A stretch of 64,000 bases of DNA, taken from the NCBI RefSeq assembly GCF_004367585.1, contig NZ_CP038015.1, forward strand, positions 3,478,001 through 3,542,000, written 5' to 3'. Positions 18,054 through 27,241 of this stretch are shown piece by piece. Both the position numbers and the translations under genes were made by a program. The notes under the pieces are model-generated. The model saw only the letters and a program-made list of their open reading frames with translations. It did not search any database and had not been told where the DNA came from. How positions within the stretch are numbered: position 1 is the stretch's first letter; each line of letters opens with the position of its first letter. Origin of the DNA: Paenisporosarcina antarctica (lineage in GTDB: Bacteria > Bacillota > Bacilli > Bacillales_A > Planococcaceae).

Positions 18054-18314
18054 AGCCATTAAAAATTTAACGATTCTTATGATAATTTCAAAAAAGAGCA
18101 TCCTCTTTTAATGGACACTCGAAAAATTCGAATATATAACTTCATCGCTCTAAGTGAATCTACTTCATAATTCTGAGCCCTTGTTGCTCTGAGGATTACT
18201 CCAACCCAATCACCAAAAAAGCTTTACTCTGTAGAGCAACACTTTGAACACATATAAAAAATTCCTAAAGCTTGTAAATACCATTACCGCCATTGAAAAT
18301 TCGTTCATTTCTAA

Positions 18315-18530
18315 TTAATGAACTCTCAGAATACTACCTCCATTACGTTTAGCATCATACATAGCCATATCTGCTTCATTCACTAAGACTTTGAGAGGTT
18401 TTCCGTGCTCTACATAAGTCATTCCAACACTGACTGATATGAAAAATTGATGACCTTTAACATTTATGGGGTTTGACTTTATTTCACTTATGATTTGAAG
18501 TGCAGTTTCAATCGACTCTTTCATTCCCCT
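18315..18530 (-). pseudogene. 3' fragment of a GGDEF-domain gene
   Basis: The frame encodes the last part of a GGDEF domain: ISVSVGMTYVEHGKPLKVL followed by NEADMAMYDAKRNGGS and a stop. The active-site half of the domain is missing. It is cut at about 18530, where plus-strand Fic-like sequence begins. It is a fragment with no expected activity. Confidence 0.7.
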
Positions 18531-18544
18531 TGATGATACTGGTA

Positions 18545-18748
18545 TACATCCAAAAGGACGTGTACTTATTTACATTTAGAGAACCCAATACAACAGCTGT
18601 ACAAGTTGCTAAACGTTTCAACATTGCAGCATCAACAGCTCGTAACGTATTAAATGAGCTATCTGAATTAGCTTTAATTTTTAAAGACTCAAGCCAAAAA
18701 CGCAATATCGAATACTTTAACTATGATGTATTAAATTTATTAAATTAG
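18545..18748 (+). pseudogene. C-terminal fragment of a Fic-family protein
   Basis: The frame reads FTFREPNTTAVQVAKRFNIA and STARNVLNELSELALIF, ending FNYDVLNLLN. This is the winged-helix tail commonly found at the end of Fic/DOC AMP-transferase proteins. The Fic core (HPFxxGNGR) is absent, so it is a truncated remnant. Confidence 0.55.
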
Positions 18749-18974
18749 TCTATGTAATAAGATTTACAAATTAAAAATTTTAATCTATTGTGTAATCTAA
18801 GTTCACTAGCTTTTATAATTCTTTCTTATGTTACAGAGTGATATAAGAGTAGTTTCACCTTAAGAAATGACATGCATGATTTTAAACATAATTTTGCATA
18901 TACAATCAAGGAACCTCTATAACTTAAAATATTGATATAACAATATATGTTTAAGTAAGTATTTTCTTTATTCT

Positions 18975-19208
18975 GATTCGAGAACTTCGCGACCAGATAC
19001 GAACTTATGAGGACCAATATGACCATAACTATTGATCCTATGCCGATGAACGTTGCTAGTTGGCTCACATCTATCGTTTGAAAATCAACCTTCACTGGAT
19101 ATAAACGGTAAGTATATTCAGTGCCAAACAGCGCAGTGTAATGCATGACCGATATAGAGAGCCTCAACAAAGTGCCACTGAATAACTTGGTATGTATAGA
19201 TAGGTTAT
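18975..19208 (-). pseudogene. duplicated fragment of the MHYT sensor gene
   Basis: This stretch matches 15665-15893 inside the large MHYT-EAL-kinase gene, in the same orientation, at roughly 85 percent by eye. It encodes MHYTALFGTEYTYRLYPV and the next transmembrane segment, then degrades. It is a copy of a related gene's sensor-domain end, not an intact gene. Confidence 0.75.
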
Positions 19209-19259
19209 CTTATTCTATGAAGTGAACGAAATTCTATTTATCATGGAGCTTGTCCAAGT
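19209..19259 (+). pseudogene. inverted 50-base copy from the GAF gene
   Basis: Bases 19209-19259 match the coding strand of the GAF gene around its YDSERNSIYHGACPS segment (17355-17405), with one deletion and few substitutions. Orientation is opposite to that of the GAF gene. It abuts the MHYT fragment directly. Confidence 0.6.
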
Positions 19260-19335
19260 CTCGCATTTGATGTCAATATGGGAAAGAGCTATATGGTCAT
19301 TTATAACGCACTAAAGAAATGTTAGTTGGAGAGAA
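19260..19335 (+). pseudogene. possible IS110-family transposase N-terminal remnant
   Basis: The frame LAFDVNMGKSYMVIYNALKKC ends at a stop. FDVxxGKS with a following VIYN strand resembles the first DEDD acidic motif of IS110-type transposases. Only about 25 residues remain. Confidence 0.4.
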
Positions 19336-19588
19336 ATCAACCATACTATGCGCGTGTTCGTCTCTGTTCCGTAATATTTCGCGTGTACTCATCTTTTATT
19401 TGATTTCATAAAAAGACGCTTTTTAGAGTGTTTTCCTATTTTCATCCAATAAATATTTTCATGTACTTCAAAATAAAGTCGTATATTTATTAGTTTGAAT
19501 GGCGTCCAAATTTCTTTAAAAAAATAATAAGGCGTAATAATCTTCCCCTTCCATGCAACCTTTATATTAGGAGAGATTTAAAATAGAT
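19336..19588. other. no gene seen
   Basis: AT-rich sequence between the transposase scrap and the small gene at 19589. Confidence 0.3.
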
Positions 19589-19762
19589 TTAATCTTTCTT
19601 TAACTGCTCATAATCATTTACTAATCGGTTTAGAATTTTGATTTTTGTCTTTTCTTTAATATATTGTGAAGTAACAAATGCTTTCGTTAAATCAATAAAA
19701 GCTTGATCTACATTTTCGCCATATTTTAATAGAGCTATTAAATCAATTTCATTTTTACTCAA
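19589..19762 (-). CDS. small helical hypothetical protein, TTG start
   Basis: 57 residues. TTG 19762 follows GGAGTGATT at about 10 bases. The sequence SKNEIDLIALLKYGENVDQA continues as a charged helical protein ending DYEQLKKD. There is no signal or membrane segment. It sits alone among transposon remnants and I do not recognise the family. Intact length and a ribosome binding site favour a real gene. Confidence 0.45.
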   Translation of the reverse strand: MSKNEIDLIALLKYGENVDQAFIDLTKAFVTSQYIKEKTKIKILNRLVNDYEQLKKD

Positions 19763-19852
19763 TTAGAAATCACTCCATTTACTATTATTAACTCAACTTT
19801 TGCAGAGTGAAATCGGCAAATAAGCCTTGATATAACCGGGCTGGCCAGTCAT

Positions 19853-21045
19853 CTAATACTGTAGTTGACTTTCGATGAGCATTTTCATTTTCGCATTGGC
19901 TTGTTTCAGGACATCTTCAAGAAGCTCGATTAATTGCTGCGGCGCAACTGCCCAATGGAGTTCATTCAAGTCATCGCATAATTCATCATAGAGACCACCT
20001 AAAGTGCGCTCATCGGTATTGCAGCGATTTTACCAGGACAAAACTATATAGCGGGAAAACACAATCTTCGTGTGGCTGATTAATCCATCATAGGAACGCC
20101 CTTGGAACTCCTTTTGGAGTTTTAACAACGATTTAGTCGTCTTGAAGAACACCTCAATGTCCCACCACATGCCGTAGATTTGGATAAGTTCCCGTTCTGT
20201 CAAGGTTTTATCGGTGCTAAAAATAGCCAACCATTTCCTCCTTTTATTCCGGTTTTGGACGAAGACATTCTTGATGGGTGTCCCGTTGGTCATGACACAG
20301 CGGATGGAACGAAGAATCACTTTTTTTCCTGAACCGGTTGAGCCAAGCGATACAGTTGTTTCAACCAATTGGCCATTCACTGAAAAGCGTTGTTTCGTCT
20401 CTTTCACCATGCCGATCACATCCAATCCTTGTCCAACGATCGCTTGGATAAGCGCGGCAAGGTAAACCAGGAATACATCAGGACATAACGGACATCAATT
20501 CCACTTGAAATCGCACAGCGAATCATGTCCGGAATCTGTTCGGGGGCTGTCTGCAGCGCGTTCATCCGTCGCTTATAACCCGAAGTTCATTTATCGATGT
20601 CGGTTGAAATCCCATTAATTTTGCTTTCTTGGAACTGAGAAGGAAAAATCCTTTATAGAAATTCATTTTCTGAGAAGCATGATCAAAACAGCAGTTCCAC
20701 CTTTTTACTGAGGTTCCGGTCGAACGCCGAATCGTCCACGCAATACCTTCGGTCGGGTTTGTTAGGTCAGGCAATCCACTTTTTGAATCGTCGAAGAGCT
20801 GAAAGACAACAAGAATCGCCGCCAATTGAATGTCGGCTGATTTAGGAACCGATAGACGGCATCTTTGGCAGGATATCGGTCCGCTTTTTTCGAATCGAGC
20901 AGGGAAAGCCATTTCTTGTGCTGGAAAATCAGACAGAAAACGAGCTTGAATAAGTACGCGCAAGAAAAGCCGAAGGTTTTGGTTATACCGGATTTCCGGA
21001 GATGTTTGAAGATTTCAAACTTAGAAAAACAGTGTTCAGTTCATT
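19853..21045 (-). pseudogene. IS4-type transposase, frameshifted and nonsense-mutated
   Basis: Pieces in three frames together make one DDE transposase. The N-terminal FGFSCAYLFKLVFCLIF and DSKKADRYPAKDAVYRFLN lie in one frame near 20860-20990. DDSAFDRNLSKKVELLF (first catalytic Asp) lies near 20690-20735 but runs into a stop. QRFSVNGQLVETTVSLG to WWDIEVFFKTTKSLLKL (the Y-E-K region, with W where IS4 has R) lies at 20030-20425. The tail after a stop reads TLGGLYDELCDDLNELHWAV, ending at 19853. At least two frameshifts and one internal stop make it inactive. Clear terminal repeats were not found. Confidence 0.8.
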
Positions 21046-21444
21046 TGGCAGTTGATAGTTTGGTGAGTTTTGGTCTATTATTTGGAATTCACCCCTTCTA
21101 TTTGGTAGTAGTTTTTCGACAACTCTACTTTACAAATGGAATGAGGTGTTTTCTTCTGTTCAATTCAACCGTCAAGGAACTTAATGAAACATGGAAATGC
21201 TTTACTGCCGCGCTGGTTAAATCAATTTATATTGGCGCGAAAGTTGAGTTATTAATTACTAGCAAGATTTATTTTAGGGTACTTATAATATATAAGATTC
21301 TAAAGAACTAGTCCAGATGAAGAATCACACTATCGAGTTATTATTTTAGGTGCTTTAGTCACAATTAACCCCTATAACATATGACTTAAGTAATGAATGT
21401 GATAAGGTATATAGTGAAAGGAAGTCATTCTACGGGAGGACATA
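21046..21444. other. intergenic region upstream of the two-component operon
   Basis: It holds the decayed edge of the transposase remnant and the promoter region of the kinase gene. No supported gene. Confidence 0.35.
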
Positions 21445-22605
21445 ATGAATTCAGAATTTAAAAAAACAATAAATTTATTTACTACTATCTTAGTTATAGG
21501 AGCAACTGTTTTATTATTACTCCATACGACTGAGTTTTCTTTTGAACTATGCTTGCTATCCTTCACTTATATCTTTCTTTTATTGATTCGAGATTACATG
21601 ATAAAAATTGATTTACATCGAATTATAGGTGTCCTGTTTTTATTCTTTCAATTAGCATTGGCTTTGGTCATATTTGTATGGTCGGGAAGCTTTTTTGCAC
21701 AAGTTTTTGTCTTAATTCTTATAGGAGAATTCACCTTGCATCATTCTAGAAACCTCTCTCTCTTCTTTACCATAGTGAGCTATACTTTCAGTCTTATAAG
21801 TCTAATGGCATACCGCAATTTTCCGCCATTTGAACAAATATACGTTTTCTTGCCTAGAGTCATAGAATACTTTGCTATTTTCGGGATGAGTTACCTTGCA
21901 CAAATTACTTTTCATCAAAAGAATCAGCTGGCTAGAGACCATGCATTATTGCAAAAATCCTCAATTGAATTGGAGGAAAAATCAATATTGCAAGAGCGAA
22001 CTAGAATATCCCGTGAAATTCATGACTCGGTTGGACATACGCTAACATCAGCGATAGTTGGATTACAAAGTGCATCACATGCTATAGAAAAAAAACATTA
22101 TTCCCTTGCTATAGAGATGATTAGAAGAACGAAAGCACATATTAGCAGCGGTTTGGATGACGTGCGAAGTTCCGTATATTTGTTGCGCGAAGATCCACTA
22201 GGTCCCCAGTTCATACCAGAGCTTATCAAATTAATTGATGAAACAAAGAAGCAAACCAACGTGGAAATTGAATGTGAAGTAGACACAACGGTATCTAATC
22301 TATCTTCATTAATCGAGATAACACTCTATCGTGCACTACAAGAGGGTCTTACCAATGGAATTCGGCACGGTTCTAGTACCTATTTCCACTTCTCATTGAC
22401 TCAATATTCTGATTACATAGAATTTATATTATCTAATAATGGTAAATCCCCAATCCAAATAGTTCATGGCTTTGGTCTAAAAACCATGAAAGAAAGAGTA
22501 ACTGATGTAGGCGGGAAGTTGTCAATTTCAAACAAATTTTCTGCCAACGGTGTTACATTGAAGATAAAAATACCTATTCAGGCAAAATCTACTGGACAGG
22601 AGTGA
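21445..22605 (+). CDS. sensor histidine kinase, NarL-type partner (LiaS/DesK-like)
   Basis: 386 residues. About five to six transmembrane helices fill residues 8-155. A short coiled coil (QLARDHALLQKSSIELEEK) leads to a HisKA_3 dimerisation domain with the phospho-acceptor in RTRISREIHDSVGHTLTSAI (His near residue 193). A small HATPase_c domain has ALQEGLTNGIRHG and GFGLKTMKERV. ATG 21445 follows GGGAGGACATA. It overlaps the response regulator by 4 bases. The multi-helix sensor without extracellular domain suggests sensing of the membrane or of a membrane-bound signal; the target genes are not visible. Confidence 0.9.
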   Translation: MNSEFKKTINLFTTILVIGATVLLLLHTTEFSFELCLLSFTYIFLLLIRDYMIKIDLHRIIGVLFLFFQLALALVIFVWSGSFFAQVFVLILIGEFTLHHSRNLSLFFTIVSYTFSLISLMAYRNFPPFEQIYVFLPRVIEYFAIFGMSYLAQITFHQKNQLARDHALLQKSSIELEEKSILQERTRISREIHDSVGHTLTSAIVGLQSASHAIEKKHYSLAIEMIRRTKAHISSGLDDVRSSVYLLREDPLGPQFIPELIKLIDETKKQTNVEIECEVDTTVSNLSSLIEITLYRALQEGLTNGIRHGSSTYFHFSLTQYSDYIEFILSNNGKSPIQIVHGFGLKTMKERVTDVGGKLSISNKFSANGVTLKIKIPIQAKSTGQE

Positions 22606-23285
22606 GTGAATTGTCTAAATCAACCATTCTTATTGCTGACGATCAGCCCTTAATTCGTGACGGTTTAGCAGCTATTTTAAGCATGGAGAAAGAATATATC
22701 ATAGTCGCAAAAACGGGCGATGGTTTGGAAACGATAAAGCAAGTACAAGTGCATCGCCCTCAGCTTGTTTTGATGGATATTCAAATGCCGAATTTAGATG
22801 GTTTGAAGGCAACAAAGCAAATTAAAACTAAATTTCCTGATACGAAGGTCTTGATATTGACGACCTTTGAAGATGAAGAATACATATGGAAAGCGATATC
22901 TCATGGAGCTAGCGGCTTTTTAGTAAAGGGGGTTGACACGGCAACAATACTTTCTACTGTAAAGGAATGCTTAGATGGCAGGATAAATTACCCCTCTAGT
23001 ATTCAGCTACGTCTTGCACATGTACTCCAAACAACTGAACTTAGTGAAAAGCAATCGTCGAAAGATATGATCACATATCATCATGATGAAAAGTGGAATA
23101 GCTTGTCTCTACAGGAACGAGATATTGTAAGGAAATTAAAACAAGGGAAGTCTAATCAAGCTATTGCTTCTGAATTGTATTTATCAGCTGGTACCATAAA
23201 AAATTATCTTAGTATAATTTATAAAAAACTGAAGGTTTCAAGTCGATCTAAAGTAGTCGCTTACCTCTACGAAAATGACCTTTAA
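22602..23285 (+). CDS. NarL/FixJ-family response regulator
   Basis: 227 residues. The receiver domain (residues 5-125) has ADDQPLIRDGL, phospho-acceptor Asp in LVLMDIQMPNLDG (near 58) and the LVKG loop lysine. The LuxR-type helix-turn-helix at the C-terminus reads SLQERDIVRKLKQGKSNQAI and LYLSAGTIKNYLS. GTG 22602 overlaps the kinase stop (GTGA); the in-frame TTG 22611 is better spaced from GGAG and could be the true start. A terminator follows at 23327. Confidence 0.9.
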   Translation: MSELSKSTILIADDQPLIRDGLAAILSMEKEYIIVAKTGDGLETIKQVQVHRPQLVLMDIQMPNLDGLKATKQIKTKFPDTKVLILTTFEDEEYIWKAISHGASGFLVKGVDTATILSTVKECLDGRINYPSSIQLRLAHVLQTTELSEKQSSKDMITYHHDEKWNSLSLQERDIVRKLKQGKSNQAIASELYLSAGTIKNYLSIIYKKLKVSSRSKVVAYLYENDL

Positions 23286-23326
23286 TGGGTCTGTGTCCCT
23301 TAATAAGAGGAACTGGAGAAATACAT

Positions 23327-23366
23327 AAGTAGCGATAAGGGTTCATTCCTTATTGCTACTTTTTTG
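23327..23366 (+). terminator. terminator of the two-component operon
   Basis: AAGTAGCGATAAGG pairs with CCTTATTGCTACTT (one G-U) with a short loop and a T run, 42 bases after the regulator stop. Confidence 0.8.
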
Positions 23367-23385
23367 CCCGGGAAGTTAATCTATT

Positions 23386-23598
23386 TCAGTTAGACAATCC
23401 ATTTCCTTTGTTTACAAAAGCTATAAATACTGAAAACACGAAAGTTACTTCCATAATTTCTTGGTATCTGTTTAACAGGATATCCAGGTCTTGACTGCAA
23501 GTAACAACACGAGAATCTGTAAAACCAAAACGTTTGGCACTCCGATACATCTTTCTCTTTTTTAATTTTATTTTTCCCATTAATATATTCCGTTTCAC
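23386..23598 (-). CDS. Spo0E-family aspartyl-phosphate phosphatase
   Basis: About 64-70 residues. The two-helix pattern KIKLKKRKMYRSAKRFGFTD then VVTCSQDLDILLNRYQ contains the family signature SQxLD. Spo0E-like proteins remove the phosphate from Spo0A-P and so delay sporulation. The C-terminus has a hydrophobic extension VTFVFSVFIAFV, unusual for the shortest members. The exact start is uncertain: GTG 23598 or ATG 23580, with GGAG upstream of the GTG at very short spacing. Confidence 0.75.
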   Translation of the reverse strand: MKRNILMGKIKLKKRKMYRSAKRFGFTDSRVVTCSQDLDILLNRYQEIMEVTFVFSVFIAFVNKGNGLSN

Positions 23599-24061
23599 TT
23601 CTCCATAAGCTTATAAATGCTTCCTGGTGGTACTGCTGATGCTAATACTCCGTACTCCGTTAAATATCTAGGTCCTTCTCATCCATGTTCCATAAAGACT
23701 TATTATAAAATTTAAGTGATTTTTAATACATTATATATTCGCAACCTATATTAAGTTGATGAGTGAAAAAACTTTATTTTATTATTTCCTTTAATTATTA
23801 GTTATAAAGTACAGATAACAATAAGGGTAATAAGAACTAGAATGTTTGATTGGAAAACATTCATAAGAGAGAGGTAATTTGCATTTTGTCCGAACCATCA
23901 TAATTGATTTATTCATTTTGCTAGTAAGTGTATTTCTAAAGTTGGATAGGGATTATTTATGATCGGTAACTCTCACTTCAAATGAAATAAACTCAATTGG
24001 CCGAAAAACAAAAGGAGGATAAGTATTTGTTTATAATTTTAAATATTAAACTGTCCTGCAA
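23599..24061. other. intergenic region with a truncated reading frame
   Basis: AAAGGAGG near 24012 precedes a TTG-start frame (FIILNIKLSCNV) that stops after 14 codons exactly where repeat copy A begins at 24064. A gene start may have been cut here. Otherwise I see nothing. Confidence 0.35.
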
Positions 24062-24063
24062 TG

Positions 24064-24110
24064 TGTAACAAAACTCGTCCATTTCTGAACACGTCAGAAA
24101 TGGTAAAAAT
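24064..24110 (+). repeat. 46-base repeat motif, copy A
   Basis: It begins TGTAACAAAACTCGTCC and continues TTTCTGAACACG, then AAATGGT. It matches copy B at 35068 at about 42 of 46 positions and copy C over its first 30. It may be a mobile-element end or a recombinase site. Confidence 0.6.
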
Positions 24111-24165
24111 GTCACTTTAGATGATATTTCACACTTATTTCAAGTGCTATTTTGCATATAAATTG

Positions 24166-24213
24166 AGAACCCCCAGCAATCCTGTTAAGACAAGGTTGTT
24201 GGGGGTTCTTATA
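24166..24213. terminator. strong hairpin before dif-like site 2
   Basis: AGAACCCCCAGCAA (24166-24179) pairs with TTGTTGGGGGTTCT (24196-24209) with one wobble. A further weak stem lies in the loop, and a TTATATAT tail follows. No complete plus-strand gene is upstream. Confidence 0.7.
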
Positions 24214-24224
24214 TATCTTTGGCA

Positions 24225-24252
24225 ACTTCCGATAAGCCGTCATATGCAAACT
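24225..24252 (+). other. dif-like (XerC/XerD) site 2
   Basis: ACTTCCGATAA, a 6-base centre GCCGTC, then ATATGCAAACT: 28 bases with the exact 11-6-11 layout of dif. The B. subtilis dif arms are ACTTCCTAGAA and TTATGTAAACT. It follows a strong hairpin by about 15 bases, as site 1 does. Confidence 0.6.
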
Positions 24253-24470
24253 TACTTTCCCTGAGAGGCTCTTCTCTTTTGCATCCCTATTTAACTAATT
24301 GGAAAACTATAAATAAATAAGGAACTATAGGTGTTTTTTTCTATTGTATTCCCCGTGAACAGCATCCCTTAATTAGTAGTGAGTTCTTTTCATGTTGAGA
24401 AGAATTGTAATTTTATCTATAAAATAATAAAATAAAAATTTTGAAAAAAGCTCGAATTTGATTTTTTATA

Positions 24471-25337
24471 TTAATACCATTCTCCTTTTGCGACTAAAAA
24501 CACTTTCCCCCCTACTAAGATTTCAATGGAATTTTGGTGATTTTCGGCTTGTATAGTTAAAATAGATGGTCTTCCCATTTGGAAACCTTGTTCAACTCTG
24601 TACGCTATATTTTTGCTTCCAAAAAAGTTATGGGCGATAAGGTATCCAGCAAGATTTCCGTTTGCACTTCCAGTCGCAGGATCTTCAGAGAATCCTGGGT
24701 CATCTAAAAACACCCTTACACTTAGGTCATTTTCTTTTCGTTTGGTTTCAGGAGCAAAGACAAGGATATTCGCTTTTATATCGTTATCAATGAAATTTTG
24801 ATAATGAGCATGATTGATCTTGCAGCGATTTACAGCATCCAATGAAGCAAGAGGAACAATTACTGCTGGTAATCCAGTTGATACGATTTGAATCGGAAAA
24901 CTGGAATCAATATCTTCAGTTGAAATCTGTAACATTTCGGCAAAAATCTCTTGATCAGGAATAATCGTTCCTAACTCGGGTGGGTTTTGCTTCATTATTA
25001 ACTGTTCACCTTCAATAGTTACAGGGATTTGCCCTACTTCAAGGTTTAGCGTTATTTGTTTGCTTTCATTGTTTTCTAAAACTTTCTGAATGATAAATGC
25101 TGTCCCCAGTGTTGGATGACCGGCAAAAGGAACCTCTACATCTGGAGTAAATATCCGGACATCGTATCCTCCATTGTCTTGTTTGCCAGAAAGAATAAAG
25201 GTGGTTTCGTTAAAGTTTATCTCTCTTGCAATCTTTTGCATTTCTTCTGTAGATATTGCTCTTGCAGGAATAAGTACCGCTAATTGGTTGCCTTGATATT
25301 TTTCTTCTGCGAAGACATCTACAATATAAAAATCCAT
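24471..25337 (-). CDS. PhzF-family isomerase/epimerase-like protein
   Basis: 288 residues. It begins MDFYIVDVFAEEKYQGNQLAV and has the catalytic glutamate in INFNETTFIL (Glu near residue 46). The second half repeats the fold, with VPFAGHPTLGTAF and DPATGSANGNLAGYL, the two conserved phosphate/substrate loops. Length is typical. PhzF proteins catalyse proton shifts on small acids; most Bacillales members have no known substrate. It lies just downstream of the EamA transporter gene on the same strand, so it may be co-transcribed. Confidence 0.88.
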   Translation of the reverse strand: MDFYIVDVFAEEKYQGNQLAVLIPARAISTEEMQKIAREINFNETTFILSGKQDNGGYDVRIFTPDVEVPFAGHPTLGTAFIIQKVLENNESKQITLNLEVGQIPVTIEGEQLIMKQNPPELGTIIPDQEIFAEMLQISTEDIDSSFPIQIVSTGLPAVIVPLASLDAVNRCKINHAHYQNFIDNDIKANILVFAPETKRKENDLSVRVFLDDPGFSEDPATGSANGNLAGYLIAHNFFGSKNIAYRVEQGFQMGRPSILTIQAENHQNSIEILVGGKVFLVAKGEWY

Positions 25338-25415
25338 GACTATTACAGCTCCTAATTTTAAATTTAAATATCTGTATTAGAGACAGGTTTCCTAAACAGA
25401 CAGTTATTACAGTTC

Positions 25416-26307
25416 CTATGCCACTGGATCCCTATTTCTTTGCTGTAGTAAAAATAATGTTAAACCGATTAAAATGAATCCGATACCCAAACCTTGTTGC
25501 AAAGAAATGACCTCATCCAAAATGAAATAAGCGAGTAGGCAAGTTCCAATTATTTCTCCTAATATAGCCATTGAAATAATTGAAGTACTTAGCCATTTCA
25601 ACAACCAATTGAAAACTGTTTGCCCTAAAATTGTTGCAATAAAAGCTAATCCAATAAAGGACCACCATGTGTGTGCAGAATAATTGAAGAAGGGTGTTTG
25701 CTGACTGAAGGCAAAAACCCCTAAAAACACTGTACTGCTCCCATAACCAATAACTGCATAGGGGATAAGAGATAGCCTTCTACGAACATGCTGGCCAATG
25801 AAGAAGTAGGCTGTTATGATGCCGGCCGCAATAAAAGCCAATATATCGCCAAATAATGCCTGTCCACTGATTTGAAAATCTTGCCAGCCAATGACAATAC
25901 TTCCGGCAATCGCGACGAGACAGCCCGTCATAGCCCCTTTACTGAAGCGCTCTTTGAATAGAAAATAGCCGCCAACCACCGAAAAGAGGGGCTGTAAGGT
26001 AACGATAACCGTCGAGCTTGCTACAGATGTGTAATTTAGTGATTCAAACCACAACACATAATGGGCTGCTAGAAATACGCCTGATAATAATCCGAGTCCC
26101 CATTGTTTTTTTGATAACAAGCGTAATTCTTGGCGGTTCTTTTTATTAACCAATAAGAATGGCAAAAGCATTACTGCTGCAAAAAGCATCCGGTAAAATG
26201 CTGTAATTTCCGCAGGTGCATCTGCCAACTTCACAAAGATTGCTGAAGTCGATAACGTAAATACGCCCAAAATTTAAAGCCATGTAAGAAATAAATGGTG
26301 ATTTCAA
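25416..26307 (-). pseudogene. EamA-family transporter with an N-terminal frameshift
   Basis: The long frame (25416-26270, 284 residues) is a ten-helix drug/metabolite exporter: ITAFYRMLFAAVMLLPFLL, SVVGGYFLFKERFS, LGEIIGTCLLAYFIL and a basic end. A proper start exists upstream: AGGGGG, then TTG 26307 opening KSPFISYMAL, which matches the usual first residues of this family. It is one base out of frame, because of one extra A in the AAATTTT run near 26270. Either the gene is frameshifted, or translation restarts at TTG 26270 and makes a protein lacking about 12 residues, or the base is a sequencing error. Confidence 0.75.
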
Positions 26308-26474
26308 TTCTGTTTCCCCCTAGATGTTTGTTTACAATAATGAAATTAAAACATTATAATGTACAAATGTAAGTATAAAATACTTCTGTAATCCACGGGA
26401 GTTTTAATTCTCCGTGTTTAGTATGTCAGCACAAAATGAATGAAACAGACATTATTTTAGAAAGGATTTTTACT

Positions 26475-27035
26475 ATGAACAATCATCGCCTCGGGCAAAC
26501 GGTGTTAAATTATCGGAAAAAGAATGGCATGACAATTCGTGAGTTCGCCGAATATGCAGGCATTAGCACTTCACTTATTAGCCAAATTGAAAGAGGACAG
26601 GAAAATCCCTCGTTAAGTGTACTTAAACTGATCGCGCAAACATTGAATGTTCCACTCTTCACTCTCTTCATTAATGAAATCGATACGGATTCGCTCATTT
26701 CGAGAAAACATGACCGAAAGAACGTATATCGTGAGAATAGTGATCATATTGTCTACGATGTGTTAACACCCGACTTCATGAAAGCCCATATTGAACTCTT
26801 AATAATGGATTTAAAGGCACACGCAAGCACTACGGAAAGTCACTATTCACACGACAACCAAGAAGAAATTGCTGTCGTCATGAAAGGACAAGCATATGTC
26901 GAACTGGAAGGCACCGAATATTTATTAAATGAAGGAGATGTCGTCCGCATTCCACCAAACGTGAAACACCGATTTTTGAACAAGAGTGATGAACCGAATC
27001 ATATTTTATTCGTACTAACTCCATCATTAGTTTAG
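26475..27035 (+). CDS. XRE-cupin transcriptional regulator
   Basis: 186 residues from ATG 26475 (AGAAAGGA upstream; the ATG at 26436 lacks a site). The N-terminal helix-turn-helix is LNYRKKNGMTIREFAEYAGI with STSLISQIERGQENPSLSVL. The C-terminal cupin (about 115-185) has HYSHDNQEEIAVVMKG and NEGDVVRIPPNVKHRF, a small-molecule pocket. Such PuuR/SinR-like regulators usually control a neighbouring transporter or catabolic operon. It is divergent from the EamA gene, the likely target. Confidence 0.85.
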   Translation: MNNHRLGQTVLNYRKKNGMTIREFAEYAGISTSLISQIERGQENPSLSVLKLIAQTLNVPLFTLFINEIDTDSLISRKHDRKNVYRENSDHIVYDVLTPDFMKAHIELLIMDLKAHASTTESHYSHDNQEEIAVVMKGQAYVELEGTEYLLNEGDVVRIPPNVKHRFLNKSDEPNHILFVLTPSLV

Positions 27036-27124
27036 ATAGTGCCTCCCCATGTAAGTATTAGAAGAAAGAGTGACTTGAACCACTAAAAAGGAGACTATTC
27101 CAAAAAATCGTCTTCACAAAGAAA

Positions 27125-27165
27125 AGAAAAAATCGTGCTCAATTACCAGCACATTCTCTTCCTTT
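27125..27165 (-). terminator. probable terminator of the YczE-GNAT operon
   Basis: On the minus strand GTGCT and AGCAC close a stem about 90 bases after the YczE stop, followed by GATTTTTTC. Short stem; moderate support. Confidence 0.45.
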
Positions 27166-27241
27166 TGAGTTTAAATGCGAGGGATTTCCTGCAACTTCTG
27201 ATTAGTCATGATAGGTTAATTTGTGACTTCTATTTCTACCT

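Noticed and set aside
20214-21311. Plus-strand frames over the transposase
   Set aside because: They are antisense to a transposase whose minus-strand motifs are clear despite frameshifts.
27193-27220. ACTTCTGATTA...ATAGGTTAATT as a third dif-like site
   Set aside because: The right arm lacks TGTAAACT or TGCAAACT and the match is weak; it also lies in an ordinary intergenic tail.
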